This document shows positions 22,506-35,079 of a stretch of DNA of 64,000 nt, in pieces; positions within the stretch are counted from its first letter, which is position 1; every line of letters starts with the position of its first letter. This DNA is from Ostrinia nubilalis (lineage: Eukaryota; Arthropoda; Insecta; Lepidoptera; Crambidae), in assembly GCF_963855985.1 (NCBI RefSeq), contig NC_087106.1:8539001-8603000 (forward strand), in the 5' to 3' direction. A program made the translations under genes and the position numbers. A model generated the notes under the pieces. That model was not told the origin of the DNA. It did not search any database and was given only the letters and a program-made list of their open reading frames with translations.

Positions 22506-22821
22506 TAAAAATATAAAAAAGTAGGAAGTAAAAATACAGTTCATTGTAAAAATTACATGAAGTTTATAAGGGAATGCCAACACTACAACATTTACCTGAC
22601 AATAATACAAAAACACGTTACATTAAAATGTAGGTACGTGTTAATTTAAAATTAATTTGTTTTCGATGTTTTATGCATGTTACTCTTTAATTAAATTACA
22701 TTGTTCGGATCAATGTATGTAAATAAATAAATAAAAGTACTAAAACAAACGTAATGAATGAATATTCGAAAAATCATTGTACTTTTACTGAAAAATATCC
22801 AAATACTTATTTCAAACCAAA

Positions 22822-22966
22822 CGCCTGTATTCACAAACATTACTATGAGATCTCACAGTGCGCGTGGACGCACATTGTAACACACGAATCAATCACAGAG
22901 CTCTATTCAACGCTGTGCGTTCGATTTGCTGCTTCACATAAGCAAGCATCGTTTGTGAATACGGGC
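22822..22966. mobile_element. MITE, CCCGTATTCACAAAC family, copy C
   Basis: CGCCTGTATTCACAAACATT to ATCGTTTGTGAATACGGGCG, complete at both ends, about 145 bp. This is the best template for recognising the nested insertion in copy A and the missing right end of copy D. Confidence 0.8.
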
Positions 22967-23573
22967 GTAAATACTCTTCCAGCATCGAATTTAGCATTTT
23001 TTATTCCAATTTCCACTGCGGCAAGTGCGCAATAATGGAATTATTTTCCAATATCGATAATGGTTGGAATATTAATTTATATGAAACGATTTATTTAGTT
23101 CATAATGTGAACCGAGCGTTGGTAAATTTTAATACGGTAGTCGGTATAGTTTGGGTGACATAACTTTGTTTTAGAGATATTATTATGCTGGATATTTCCA
23201 TCGGTTTTATTTAACACTAATGTTAAATCCTGCTTTAGGTTTATTTTATTTGAAAAATATGTTACTTAGAAGTCTATTGTTATGCTAATTGAAATAAAAC
23301 TCTTATAACGTTCAACAATGATCGTAAAAATAACTCAGATACCGTTTAATTTTCATCGAAGTAGATTTTTGTTGTTTTTTCTGGGTTGCTCTCGGGCTTT
23401 ATGTATGAACGAGACAACTAGGCATCCCTAGTCCCTACACTGTAGCATCATAGTTGGGGTAAAGCGGCTTATAAAATTAAAAAAAGCGCAAAACACACTA
23501 ACGGGGTAAGCGACTTGGTAGTAATTCTGCGGAAAGTAATTGAACGATTAGTTTCAGTGTAGCATGGAGTATT
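22967..23573. other. Unassigned AT-rich sequence
   Basis: Nothing was recognised. Confidence 0.4.
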
Positions 23574-23697
23574 TTTTCAGACCAATGTCGTCCACTGCTG
23601 GACAAAGGCCTCCCTCACGGATTTCCACAACGAATTGTCCTGCGCTGCCCGCATCCCGGTCCTTCCCTTGACCATCACCAGATCATTGTCAAAGTCT
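23574..23697 (-). mobile_element. RTE-type LINE 3' end
   Basis: Read on plus: TCGTCCACTGCTGGACAAAG, CTCACGGATTTCCACAACGA, TCCTGCGCTGCCCGCATCC, CACCAGATCATTG. This is the reverse complement of the C-terminal region seen at 21,175-21,280. The tail is not preserved. Confidence 0.75.
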
Positions 23698-24744
23698 ACA
23701 GCAACTCAATCATTGTGAAAATTCCCGCTCACATGACCCTCGCGGCACCGCCTCAGTGTGTGTAACCCTTACACGTCTATCAGAACTTGCCTATCTTACC
23801 GCAAAACATCAGAATCCATTACCCTGTTCCGGGGGAGGGTTAAACTAGTGTAATTACAGGCACTCGAGGCTTTACCCTAGTCTCTGGGGTGAGTACTCAA
23901 CCAGGATGGATTAAATACCCTTACAATATTATAACCTTAAATTATAAACTACTGGGTATGTTCTTAGTAGAATCTAGTATCGAATACTGGACATAAAGCT
24001 GGTTCTTTAGGGAATTCCATCGCAATGGCTTCCTGTAGTTTACATCGACAAAGTTTTTAGGTTTTTCAAGAGTTGAAATTACAATCAGCTTCGTAGTAAG
24101 CTTCGTAGAATCTTTGTTTTTGAAATATCTAGCAGTCTACAGAAGTCCTTGATACTTACTACTTGAAATCCTTGAGAGTCTAATCTTTAATGTATACCTT
24201 CAGAGTTGAAGTGTCTTCAATAGTTAGTAAAGAAGAAGTAACTACTGAAGTCTGTCGTAGTAAATTACTAATTATGGCACATTATACTAAGTTTGTAGAA
24301 AATACCTGAGAAATAGAAGATGGGTTTTTATGAAGCAGTTCTCTAAAGCTTGCAAAAGTTTCTTTGTACTACGTAATAACTAACTAACCGTTCAAACAAT
24401 GCCAATAATACATTCGATACAAAATCAAACTATACATTTTTTAGCAAAATCGCTGTTAATATAACTACATAAAGTTCACCTTTATACGCAGTCTACGTAA
24501 CATGATTTATTTGGAAACATTTAATTGAAACTCGTTCAACCAAAATAGCCAATTTGAGAACAAATGAACAAATCGAAGTAAACACACGAAGCAAAACATT
24601 TCCTTTTGTTTCCGAAGTTATTGTTGAACAAAAAATGTCGAAAAAATCCTAAATAAATATAGGATTTTGTGCCACAAGTGTATGGAAATGTATCATGAAA
24701 AATTGGGGATGTGTAATGGTTTTTCTATCGATATAACCTGATAG
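23698..24744. other. Unassigned sequence
   Basis: 23,730-23,930 is less AT-rich but has no long ORF or known motif. The remainder is AT-rich with nothing recognised. Confidence 0.4.
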
Positions 24745-24953
24745 TCTGGTTGCCGAGTACGTAGAATTTCGTCAAATGACCCCAAGCTAGGTACCTATCC
24801 TTATCGCTCGCGCGTAATTATATTGCTGTCGCGACTGTGCGACGGGCGGCAGCAGTGAGTGTGCGAGCGTGACAGTAATATTATTACGCGCGAGCGATAA
24901 GGATGGGTAGCTTGGGGTTACTGGACGAAATTCTACGTGCTCGGCGACCGGAC
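24745..24953. mobile_element. Foldback MITE, TA-flanked, copy 2
   Basis: Ends GTCTGGTTGCCGAGTACGT and ACGTGCTCGGCGACCGGAC with TA on both sides. Arms carry the same GACCCCAAGCTA, CTTATCGCTCGCGCGTAATT and CGACTGTGCGACGGGCG blocks as 14,967-15,176. The arms differ more from each other than in copy 1, so this copy is older. Confidence 0.8.
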
Positions 24954-25009
24954 TATAGTCGAAGGGTACATAAGAATTGAAAATGGCATCATTATCATCA
25001 GGTAATTAA

Positions 25010-25140
25010 AATTTAGTCTCCATTGCAAGAGCACGACCCTCTCTTATTCGGCTCTCAAATTTTTCACAGGCAAATGGAGAATTAACTTGCGTTCCCCACG
25101 CTGGGCAGACATTTGGTAGGTCTGTATTTCGCATATTTGT
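25010..25140 (+). repeat. Dispersed repeat, CTCCACTGCAGGAGCACGACC family
   Basis: AGTCTCCATTGCAAGAGCAC, AGGCAAATGGAGAATTA, CCCCACGCTGGGCAGAC and ATTTCGCATATTTGT. Related copies are at 52,231-52,322 and 63,291-63,424, with a fragment at 1,910. It is probably a LINE 3' region by its co-occurrence with trinucleotide tails. Confidence 0.55.
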
Positions 25141-25281
25141 AGTAGTCGGCTTTTACGACATCCATGGGAAGAGTCGGGTTGGCCCTATTTACTCAGTCGG
25201 CACTATATGATATAACCGTACCTAATGTAAAAATATAGTACAAAAAAGTACGATAAAATCTATCGTACGGAACCGGCTATC

Positions 25282-25475
25282 TTACCTCTGCCGGAACACA
25301 ACAATGTTTTTAAAATTGTTGTTATGGCCACAGACTTTAGATAAGATGGTGTTAGCTAGCCAGGCGAACTTAGAACAAGCAAACCGAACAGAAAAATCTG
25401 CCCCCACTGGGAATCGAACCCGGGCCGGGACCTTTGCATCTGAAGCAGGTGGTCTTGCCACTAGACCACAGAGGC
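25282..25475 (-). repeat. tRNA-derived SINE
   Basis: The head is 25,399-25,475 on the minus strand. It begins GCCTCTGTGGTCTAGTGGCA (A box TGGTCTAGTGG) and has a canonical B box GGTTCGATTCC, ending GGGGGCA, 77 nt in all. The acceptor and anticodon stems pair poorly, so a working tRNA is unlikely. The body continues leftward to about 25,300 (TTTTCTGTTCGGTTTGCTTG). RNA polymerase III boxes are seen; transcription is inferred. Confidence 0.65.
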
Positions 25476-26623
25476 GGTTACTATCCAAGCTTGTAGGTAT
25501 CTAAAGACTTTAAGCCAAGGGAATAAAGTTCAAACTGTGGGAACTAAATTCCCACTGCGTCAAGGGTTAACGCCTACACCTTGCTTAACCCCAAGCATTT
25601 ACAAACCTCAATACACCATCACTTACATCACCGATAGCGATATGAAGTTACCTCGATAGCCCACGCCCATCCCTACACGTGGGCATAAAGGGCAATCCTG
25701 CTGTTATCGGACAAGGGAGGCTATTGTGTAACTGTGGAATGATCGAGCTTACATAAAGCTTATCGCGTACCTACGGGATGAGACACACGGGCGGGGGAAT
25801 CGGACAGCATTGACGAGGATCAATTATGTAAATTAGAGAGTCAATCAAGATTGTGTTTTTTTTTAAGGAATAAACAGTATTTTTTTCGCATGCGCCATGA
25901 AGCTGATGTTCATGATTAGAATCATACATGAATTATTGACAACCAATTGTTTAAAAGAAGCGATAGAAAGCACGCTTCCAATTTTTTATCCAGTCACAGT
26001 CTTAGTTATAGTCGTAGTCATTTATTCCATAAAAAATAACAGATAACTGTCTTTTCGAAGAAGGCCGTCCTATTTCGTTTGTAGTGAAAGCACTAATGTT
26101 TTTTTTACCATGAGTGTTTGTAAATTATTGATAGTAGCAATATAATTAAATTACCTACTTGAAAGTCCGTTAAACAATCGTTCTTTAACTGACAGCGCAT
26201 CAGACTTACATTTATTTTTTTAAAATAGTAGGCCTATTACAAGCTCATAGAAACCCACAGTTTCAACTAGAAGTGCTCTCGCCTCTACTAACAAGTAATT
26301 CAGTTCCGGCCCTACAACTCTTCGCAGGATAACTTTCACGCTCGCCGTCCCACAAATCCATATTCTCGGCAACTTATCACGACAAGTTACGTAATATTCG
26401 TTACGGAGGGCCTAGCCCAGCCTGTTGCCTAACTCGGGTACGTAATGTCTATGTAACCAGATTACCAAGTTTGTGATAACTTATATTGCGACTAAATAAC
26501 ACGGACAGGGGAAGAAAGTTCGAGTGTGTATTTATTTGCTGGTGTTAATTGAAGGCAAATATAGGGTGGGTTATAATAAAAAGAAAATACTTATGGACGT
26601 GTGTTTATAGGTACTTCTTTATA
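25476..26623. other. Unassigned sequence
   Basis: 25,510-25,800 and 26,270-26,470 are less AT-rich than their surroundings but show no ORF of note. Nothing was assigned. Confidence 0.4.
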
Positions 26624-26811
26624 GATCGTTTCATCCACGAAGACGCGCCCCACCAATTTTGTCGAGGGATGCGGGGAGTTTGGTCCGTGCTAACCGAGCG
26701 TCATTTTTGTAGTGTGCGTGTGCACTCATGGATAATTAATTTAGCGTGTACCGATAACACTCAAACATTAGCGGAAAAATGGTGGGGCGCGTCTTCGTGG
26801 ATGAAATGATC
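26624..26811. mobile_element. MITE, GATCGTTTCATCCACGAAGA family, copy 1
   Basis: The 188-bp element has ends GATCGTTTCATCCACGAAGA and TCTTCGTGGATGAAATGATC, with TA on both sides. The core has GTGTGCACTCATGGATAATT and CCGATAACACTCAAACATTA. Copies are also at 36,653-36,847 and 60,374-60,545. Confidence 0.8.
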
Positions 26812-28869
26812 TATACTGTCTTCCTGTTTTTATTCCAAATGACGTCATAATAATAATGTATGTTGTCAACCGTCTATTCTTTGCTATCTGGAAAATAATG
26901 CCTTCTTAACTTCTAGTAATTGGATTACGGTCTATTTTAAACTGATCTATTAATTATTATTATTTCAGGGCCATAAAATTGATAGAAAATATTTTTCTTC
27001 GATCAACTTTATTATAACTTTTTTCTTAACAGAAAGTTTTAAACTGTGATACTGAAATTTTCATGCAAAAATCATTTAAAAGTTTAAAAAAAAGTAATAA
27101 TAGAAGATATATTTATTTAAGTGAGATACAGTTTTAAACATTAATTAAAACGTTTAAAGGCAGTTTTAATTAAGTCTGAACAAAGGGCAGACAGGCTCAA
27201 AGTTAATAGTCAATTACGTATTTTAAATGATATGTAACAAAATTACTCTGTTTCTTTTTGATTCAGTCGGGTGTTACATAAATAAGTCCTAGGAGATACA
27301 AAAACTTTGACAGTGTAGAACTAATTATAAACTTTTTTCTTAAAATGTGAATCTAAAAAGCTTAACTTTAGTCTTAAGAGCCATAGCTTTAAAAGTTCCT
27401 TTATAGATGTCCATTTTTTAGTCTAGTAATAAAATAAGACTCGCAATTAAATCTCCAAAATCTATTAAAGAAACCGCAAGATGCCAAAACGTAACATTAA
27501 GCGATTTAATTCGAAAAACCATATTCGTTCCCTAAACCATATTCGTTCCCTAAATCCCCGCAAAGCGCCCTTATCTCTGACACCACACTTCCTCCATTGT
27601 ACCTACCGAATGCTTTATTATTATGAATAAAGAAAAGAACGTAATAAACCGCTCAAAAATGTAGGCTCAGTCTTACACTTGGAAGCACCTAAAAGAACAT
27701 CGATTTAGTACCCTTTACGAGAAACGCAAATTTATACTTCGCCTTTATTTCTTTAGCCGCAACATTTAAATTTCAACGGCCTAATTTAGCGAAGGAAAAA
27801 TGTATCCAGCCTATTTTGGGGATCGGCAGGAAAGAAACAGAAACGGTTGAAGCAAGCCGTAAATTGTTTGGTTTCAGTAATTTTTAAAATTTTCCTAATA
27901 ATTTAACTGAAATAAAACCTAAATAAGTAAGAATCAACAAAATAGTTGCAAGAATTTTCTGTTAATAATATTATCGGCTGAGGAAATGCGTAATAATCAA
28001 TCTGAGCAATAGCGTAATAAAGACAAATCAAGAAAATATACGTCAATAGATATTGTATAGGCTTTCTGTCCATTATATTATTTACGTTGCTGTCACTCAC
28101 AATTTTATCAGAAATAACAAAAGCACTTACTCCTTATGTCAAAAGCTGACTTTTGGCATAACAAGTTCACCTTGGCATTTATTCTCACGATATTCCTCAA
28201 TACATGAATTGTAGTTAAAATAAGGAGTCTTTTATAGGCTATCTAGATGATGTTTACATTTCAGAATTTCTCAAAATAGCAGTCATGTACCTTTAGTTGA
28301 CTTCATAAGTACATTAACTGCTATATTAACAACGCCATAATTTTCTTCTTCACAGCTAACTGTATGGCATGTTCATTGCTTAGAATTTTTCCATCGCTTA
28401 AAAATGCATGCTTAATTTTAAAATGTATTTAAATTTCTACTGCAGTGTTTTAGTTCGCGGTGTATTGTTTGCGAATAGCGGCCATTCTTTACTGTCAAAT
28501 AAATCTTTTATGTGAAGTTAAATAATTCATGAAATATGCCATTTCATTTTTACTTTATAGTTGAAATAAGGCTATTTAATTTAACTGCCTCAAACGAAAA
28601 GTTAGTCTTGATAAATTACGTCGAATCAAAGTTTGTTTGGAAGGAATTATAAACACTTACAGAGTTACCAAATTCAAATTAATTGATTTATCGGTAAGTA
28701 TTAATAATGAGGTCACATGCCCTTAGGATTAATAGCTTTGTAGCCGCAAAATTGAAGGCCAAACATTGCGAATATAATCTGGGGAGCTCATTGGACCCGA
28801 TCAAAGACAAGGCAGAGCGGCAAGTACATTTATAACGTAGAATATTATCTTTATTTGTTAACTTATTGA
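26812..28869. other. Unassigned AT-rich sequence
   Basis: About 2 kb without a supported gene. An 18-bp unit (ACCATATTCGTTCCCTAA) is duplicated in tandem at about 27,518-27,555. Nothing else was recognised. Confidence 0.4.
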
Positions 28870-29010
28870 ATTGAATTAGAAATCGTCAAATGCTCTCAAG
28901 GAGCCTTTACATTGTCTCATTTTTTTTGCCCCACCAGCGCTTTGAGACATACATTTGTGCAAGTGCTGAGAAGAAGCGCGGTAACAAACTCAGTCACCAT
29001 GTCTGCTTCA
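28870..29010 (+). repeat. Dispersed repeat, AGTGCTGAGAAGAAGCGC family, copy 2
   Basis: AATCGTCAAATGCTCTCAAG, CACCAGCGCTTTGAGACA and GTGCTGAGAAGAAGCGCGG. Its boundaries are similar to copy 1 at 22,318. Confidence 0.6.
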
Positions 29011-29877
29011 AAATGCCTGTCAGATTTAGTAGGGCTAGTGTTACGCGTTATCACGCATTATTGCTGATAGAAAGTGACCTTGTCACCCTCACACATATAC
29101 AGAACCACAAATAATACTGTGACATTGTGTCTTAGCAAAACTTAATCCCAGCTTAAACCTTAGCCAAATGTCTTTGTGGTAATAATGTCTTCAAAGCACT
29201 CTCACTGTGAGGACCTTTGTGAGCAGATACTAAAAGGCTTCGTGGTTCTTTTTGTACACTAATAGGTCTGGAGACGTACTTAGTATATAAGTAATGTATA
29301 TATACTCGTATGTTACATTTTTAGATTGTTGTAAACGATAGGTCTGTTTCTTCTAGAATATTATGTTAGAATGAGAACCTCCTCCTTTTTTTAAGTCGAT
29401 TAAAAAATAAATTAAGGCACTGAATACAGGTCGCTAAAAACCGGCCGATATCTGGAGATAATTGAGGGAGGCCTATTTTCCAACTTAACTGTAACCATAA
29501 CTAAAACTATAACCGGTGTTCTTGTTTGACAGACTTTAAACTTAAAATTGGATGTTACAATTTCATTCTAGAAAATGTAGATGCGATCTATGATGTTTAT
29601 TAATTAAATTCCACTAATTGGCTGGGCTGGCTGTTTTAATCAAACTTTGATCCGGCTTTACAATATCAATTTAGGTGGGATTAACCCTATTTATGTGGAT
29701 GCAAATACAGATAGGGGATCAAGTTGGACGAACTACGAAATGAACGTGATTAATATTTCTGTTTCGCTCTCGCATAATTTTGAATAACATTTGACAGGAC
29801 GAGGCTTGATCTTTGTTTGGTGTCCGTTGTTTTGTGAAAATTTGATTTGTAGTTAGTTATTTGGTATGTTATATTTA
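29011..29877. other. Unassigned, with two small repeat fragments
   Basis: 29,371-29,405 carries the GAACCTCCTCCTTTTTTTAA end also seen at 10,347 and 11,382. 29,464-29,560 resembles the TTGCACC MITE family (AACTTAACTGTAACCATAAC) but is decayed. No gene was seen. Confidence 0.4.
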
Positions 29878-30048
29878 GAGTAGGCGCACACCGTTGATTT
29901 TTAGTTGGCCGATAGTTGTGATTTCAAATTGTATGAAGAATCGACCAAATCGAATCAGCGTAGTGTGCGCACTCCCATACATGCCCATACTGATCAACTG
30001 CCCGACTAAACTATCGGCCGACGAAAAATCAACGGTGTGCGCCTACTC
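29878..30048. mobile_element. Tourist-like MITE, TTA-flanked
   Basis: The 171-bp element has inverted ends GAGTAGGCGCACACCGTTGA and TCAACGGTGTGCGCCTACTC. TTA lies on both sides (29,875-29,877 and 30,049-30,051), as expected for PIF/Harbinger-type insertion. The inverted match continues about 40 bp. No coding capacity. Confidence 0.8.
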
Positions 30049-30659
30049 TTACCCGTAGGTAGGTAGGTTAGTAGCGCAAAAAGGTTATGAGACATTTTTA
30101 AAGTTTTCTTTAAACCTTTAAGTGCAATTAAGACATGTTATGGTTGTCTTTTTTTCAAAGAGGCAAGGCAATTAGTGAATAATGACAAATACAGAAATTC
30201 TTGACTTTGACTTAGGTATTAAATGACACTCTTCTCAAATTGTTTTACCTAATTTTTTAAATAATCTAAATTCCTTAATAGTCTTACATTTTTAAATTCA
30301 TACAGAAGCCGGGTATTCAAATACAGAATTCATTTTATCGAAAAACAACAATTAACAAAAATATGATCAACGAAAGCGGACCCGTTTAATTGAACCCATC
30401 AACTGCCTTTTTGAACGAATCATTACCATTTAATGAATTGCCAATTCCATCAAAAATAACCTTTTTATCTTCTGAATTGAATATTTGTTTGTTATTGCAG
30501 CTTAAACGACAATAATTCCACAATCGCTTTTAAATATGAATGTTCCTACCGATTGAAAACAAAATTAAATAATGTAAAACTAAACAAATATCCATTCTCA
30601 TAATTTCGTTGGAAGCCATCCTGTTGGACCATAGACAACTGCTACAACAGACTTTACCT
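30049..30659. other. Unassigned AT-rich sequence
   Basis: Nothing was recognised. Confidence 0.4.
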
Positions 30660-30775
30660 AATATTGGGTAACTTTTTTTTAAGCATAACAAGATTATTTG
30701 ACCACAATCGCACCTGATGTTAAGTGGGATGCAGTCTAGGATGGTACATATCTGCCCTGTAAGTGCCTATTCTAT
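30660..30775 (+). repeat. Dispersed repeat, GATGCAGTCTAGGATGG family
   Basis: AAGCATAACAAG, TTTGACCACAATCGCACCTG and GATGCAGTCTAGGATGGTAC are shared with 34,108-34,197 and, inverted, with 52,335-52,430. Confidence 0.6.
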
Positions 30776-30872
30776 CCTATCACACGCACGTCACAGAAAT
30801 ATTAATAACAGTGACCGTGTTATATTGAGTGCAGTTTCAATTAAGTATAAAAATTCTTCGACTTTTACACAG

Positions 30873-30928
30873 TAAACTTAGTACAAATTTCGCTTAGGCT
30901 ATCCTCAGCGAAATTTGTACTAAGTTTA
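30873..30928. repeat. 56-bp perfect-stem hairpin
   Basis: TAAACTTAGTACAAATTTCG plus CT pairs with AGCGAAATTTGTACTAAGTTTA across a loop of about 12 nt. It may be a very small foldback element. No flanking duplication or pol III terminator marks it as a gene. Confidence 0.6.
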
Positions 30929-31315
30929 TTAGCTCAACCTAATGGGATAAATTTTACAGTACCAAGTGTTATGGTTTGCGTATAGGGCAACTACGCTAGA
31001 GTTCGCAAGTATCTTTTTAGCTTTTAACTAAACTTCCGAGGCTCTTTAAATGTTAATTTAAAGGCTGACCGTAACTAGATGAAGTCAGGTTAAATACCAG
31101 TTCACATTCATAAGTTATGTAACCCAATGTTGCTTCTATGTCAATATTTGTGTTTCTGCACATAATATTGGATTCATGTACTAATCTCAATTAATCTCAT
31201 TATCTGAACATTTTCCGTTAATACCATAATCCGGGAGCTCAATTGTCCGGTTTCAATTATTTTGCAAATGGATTTGTAATTTGTTTTTGTGCTGCTTAAT
31301 GTTCACGTAAAAAGG
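30929..31315. other. Unassigned sequence
   Basis: Nothing was recognised. Confidence 0.4.
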
Positions 31316-31414
31316 CTTTTGAATGCAGGCCGCTATCAGCCGACCATTGTGGAAATCATTGGGGGAGGCCTACGTTCAGCAGTGGACGTCCTATGGCTGA
31401 AATGATGATGATGA
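31316..31414 (+). mobile_element. RTE-type LINE 3' end, ATG-tail subfamily
   Basis: GAATGCAGGCCGCTATCAGC, GGGGGAGGCCTACGTTCAGC, AGTGGACGTCCTATGGCTGA, then ATGATGATGATGA. Only about 100 bp remains. Confidence 0.8.
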
Positions 31415-31960
31415 AAAAGCCTTTTTGTGAAACTTGTGTATCTTCATATTTAAAAAAAAAATTTACAGTAGGAACATCTTTACCAGATGATTACACACCC
31501 AAAATATTATGTGTTATTGAAGTTACTGAGTTAGTCAAGAAAGCACTAGAACTGATAATTTTATTTCAGGTTTAGACACGATTGAAAACTTATTTCTAAT
31601 TTCTAACTAAAAGATAATGGGCGCTGTTAGTTACTTGTTTTAACAATAAAAGAACAAGTAATAGATACCTACAGACAATTAAACTGAAGACCTTTTGTAG
31701 AGGCACCAACGCATATAACAAAGAAAACAATCTTTTGAACGGTAAAGGACAAAGAGATCCGATCTCCAATAACGAAATCAGTCTGCAAACTTTTAATGGG
31801 TCGAAAGAAACTATTAACAAAGATAAAGGAAGGGCAGAGTTCGGACCTTAATATTGTAGGACATTTTAGAGGTGGACACGAAAAGAAGTTTAAGTGTCCT
31901 CTAAATTGTATCGATAGATAATAATATTCGAAAAATGTCTTTAGGGATGTTACGGGACTA
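31415..31960. other. Unassigned sequence
   Basis: Nothing was recognised. The ORFs of 60-74 codons are low-complexity and unsupported. Confidence 0.4.
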
Positions 31961-32105
31961 TTCTCACCTCTCGTTCCGACCGCTGCAACTCCTGTGTAGT
32001 CAGAATCTACAGCTTGACCGCCAATAAAAACCTTACAAGTGAAGGTCTAGTTTGTCCCGGGGAAAGTCAAACTGTCATTGGACCCGCAACGAAATTAATC
32101 AGAAG
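31961..32105 (-). repeat. Dispersed repeat, GGTCCAGTGACAGTTTAACT family, inverted copy
   Basis: The reverse complement contains GTTTGACTTTCCCCGGGACA, CACTTGTAAGGTTTTTATTG and CAGGAGTTGCAGCGGTC, matching 5,361-5,490 and 47,022-47,137 in order. Confidence 0.6.
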
Positions 32106-33770
32106 TAGGTACATAGGAGGAGTTCGAGGTTAAGGTTTGACTTCGATCCTTGGGGCCCCACCTGGAGTCCAGATCAAATCCAGAATCCCCTTACATTAAT
32201 GATACACGAATTTCAAGTTTATTTTATCGTTGGACAACGTTCAAATTATATTACCAGGTCAGCCCTCAGTGTTCGGACTCGATTGGCATCGCCTACAAAC
32301 GTCAGTGGTACGTCAAATAAACGTCTTACAATCCCTGTAGAACTGCATTGCTGGACAGTTGATACTTTTATCTTGATATTGTAAGAGAAAATAGCTTTTG
32401 AACGAAATAAAACAGGCCAAAACCTATCACGATTAATGAGGTACAATTGCACTATTGCCAAATTTTATTACAAATAAGCTCGCTCGATAGTAATTTCCAA
32501 TGAAAAGAAAAATTGCCTTATCGACGATTTCAGACGACAAGTATGGGCTTATCGTGAAAAGTCGATTAAATGGTCGATAAAAGTAAATTACCGAGGCGCA
32601 CATCGCATCTTACTGGGAGACTGTTCTCAGGAATAATCATTTTTGGCCTAATTACAATGATTATGTCAAAAGTAGACAGAGTATTTTCTCTGACAAATAC
32701 CTAATATAGAAAAACTTATAATAGGTAGTATGAGTTTAACTTACGCAGTTTTTCCCAAATATTGACCATGGAAAATTACCTGTAACAAGAAAAACATACT
32801 TAATTTATAATTAGATTAGCTTACATTTAATTTTCACATCATAAATCTATTACAAAACAATAAGGCAATTAACTGAAAACAAAGCTGTTATATTCCTGTA
32901 ATATTTCATAATCAAGTATTAATAAATATTAAATATTAAGTAATTAAATTACTAATTAAGTATTTGTTCCCTTGATAGATTTAGGCTGAAAATGGATTCC
33001 TTTTTCTCCGAATATCTGTATAATGAAAGACAGGAGCTCAAAACATCTTAATATCAGAATAATGGTCCATTGCAGATATTGTTTTCTTCAATATCCTTTA
33101 CTTTATTTTTATATCTTGTAATACAATAACAATAATAATGTCAATTTTCATTTAAATTTTCTTTTTTTAAATTTAATTTAAAACAGCACGTCCTCACGAG
33201 CGTAAGTTGTCGTTTGAAAAATCCTAGATATTTTTTACAGATATCGAAAAAAATAATAATATTTTCTATAGCTTAATGATTTCTAAATCTACTCACAAAT
33301 TTTAATAACATTTAGATTTGTGGTTCCTATAAAAATCGCAAAAATGTTTGCATGAAAAAATATTGTTTTCTTAGCAAAGAGCAATTTCATACAATACAGA
33401 AATTTCATAGGTAAGAACCTAATATTTCGCCTTTAATTCAGGTTTTTAACCCCAAAATGAGTCCTGGCATATCAGCCTTTTATCAGCAAGGTTAACCCAC
33501 CAACACCCCTCGCCATTCGAAGTATGCCGCGCAGCATTCTCGTGGAGGGTTGAAGTAATTTAACCCCAAATTGTTCCCGTAGGTTTTAGCCTATGGACCT
33601 AGCTCATTTAAAAAACACCAGTTCATTGGAAAGAAACGAAGTTTAATTACAATAGAACATATTAAAAAGAAGATAAGATAAGCTTAAATATCCTGCGGGC
33701 TTCACATAACCCACACTCTCGCGGTTGGTTATGCATATTTCTGACGACAAAAAAGATTAAAAATCGTTTG
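32106..33770. other. Unassigned AT-rich sequence
   Basis: No supported gene. 33,455-33,600 is less AT-rich, with no motif recognised. Long A/T runs elsewhere. Confidence 0.4.
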
Positions 33771-33885
33771 TTATTTCAGTTAAATGACGTCCTCTGCTGG
33801 TCAAAGGTCTGCCCCAAGGGTTTCCACAATAACAATCCATCCATGAGTATTTTCGTGACCATCATCCTATCGTACTACGTCTTCC
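33771..33885 (-). mobile_element. RTE-type LINE 3' end, degraded
   Basis: TTATTTCAGTTAAATGACGTC, CTCTGCTGGTCAAAGG and GGGTTTCCACAAT are a recognisable but mutated reverse complement of the family terminus. Confidence 0.6.
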
Positions 33886-35079
33886 GGTACAATTATATAT
33901 TGTGAATTCTTATTTGCGAATCTTTATTGCCTCCAGACGGACTTGCAGTAGAGACAGTTAATTATATGATTAATGGTTTGTCTTGGCTGGTCTTTTTCGC
34001 CTATGTCCAAGGTAGGCCTTTGTTTTGAGGTGTCGGCAGTCGCATTGGGTGAATTTCTTCCATCATTTAGATATCACCCAAATTTTTTAAAAGAAAATTC
34101 AGCTTGTGAAGAATTTTTTTGTGCATAACAAGGCAAGTATTTGACCGCTATTGCACCTGGTGTTGAGTGAGATGCAGTCTAGGATTAAAGCTATTCAGAT
34201 TAGCACTTATCGCTTTTTTTCGAAATAATGCTGTTCATTCTAGAAAATGGCTAAATATGCTCCAACTAGGTACTTTTTACAACTAAAACTACGCCATTAG
34301 TTGTGCATTGAAAGATTTTAGACACTTAACATAAGAAGAATATCTGTCTATTTATAACTAATTTAACTTCATGTGTATTTGAAAGTCGTCCTGTAATCGG
34401 TTTTGAACCTCATCCTGTAATCTTTCAACACAATGTCATACAGCATACCGTGTACGCAGTAAATGGCTCCTTTACGTTACAATTCACAAAAGAGGGTATC
34501 CATCAATCTCTTAAAGCTTTTCTCCTCGACTGTAAATATAAAACGGCTTGTTATCATCCCGCGTCAAATTTCGCCAAATTACACTCATGGTGCCCGTAAA
34601 TCCACCACCATAAGGATATCCTCGCATCTTTAGCAGTTAGCGGTGTTTTAGGGTGGCTTTTTACATGGGAAAATAGGAAAGTGCCTTTTCGGTTAAGGTT
34701 TTTGGTGTTATGGCACTTTTAACGCGTTCTGTGAGCGTTATTGCCACTTTTAGCTAGACAGGTATGGGTATTTTTTTCGTTATTTACCTACCATTTTTTC
34801 TAACAATCACTCTATTAATAAGCCTCATGCTAAGCCTAGCATGTAAGTGTGGTTAGACAACGGATAGGTAATATACTTATTATGTAAACAGAGCTTAGGT
34901 ACTCGTAGATATGAAAAAGTATGGCTGTAAGATAACACTGTTGTGGCATCGTTAGTTCCTTTTTCTTTAAATTTTTAATGTTTGAATTTGCTTGAACTTG
35001 AATATCTAAATTTTAGATTTGGTCTGCGCGTATTAATGGGCCATTTGAACTACAGAATCACATTTCAGGTTTTTTTTAT
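33886..35079. other. Unassigned, with one dispersed-repeat copy
   Basis: 34,108-34,197 is a second copy of the GATGCAGTCTAGGAT family. The remainder has no gene or element that I can name. Confidence 0.4.

Noticed and set aside
25399..25475. Functional tRNA gene on the minus strand
   Set aside because: The A and B boxes are good, but the acceptor and anticodon stems pair poorly and the sequence continues into a repeat body, so a SINE head fits better.
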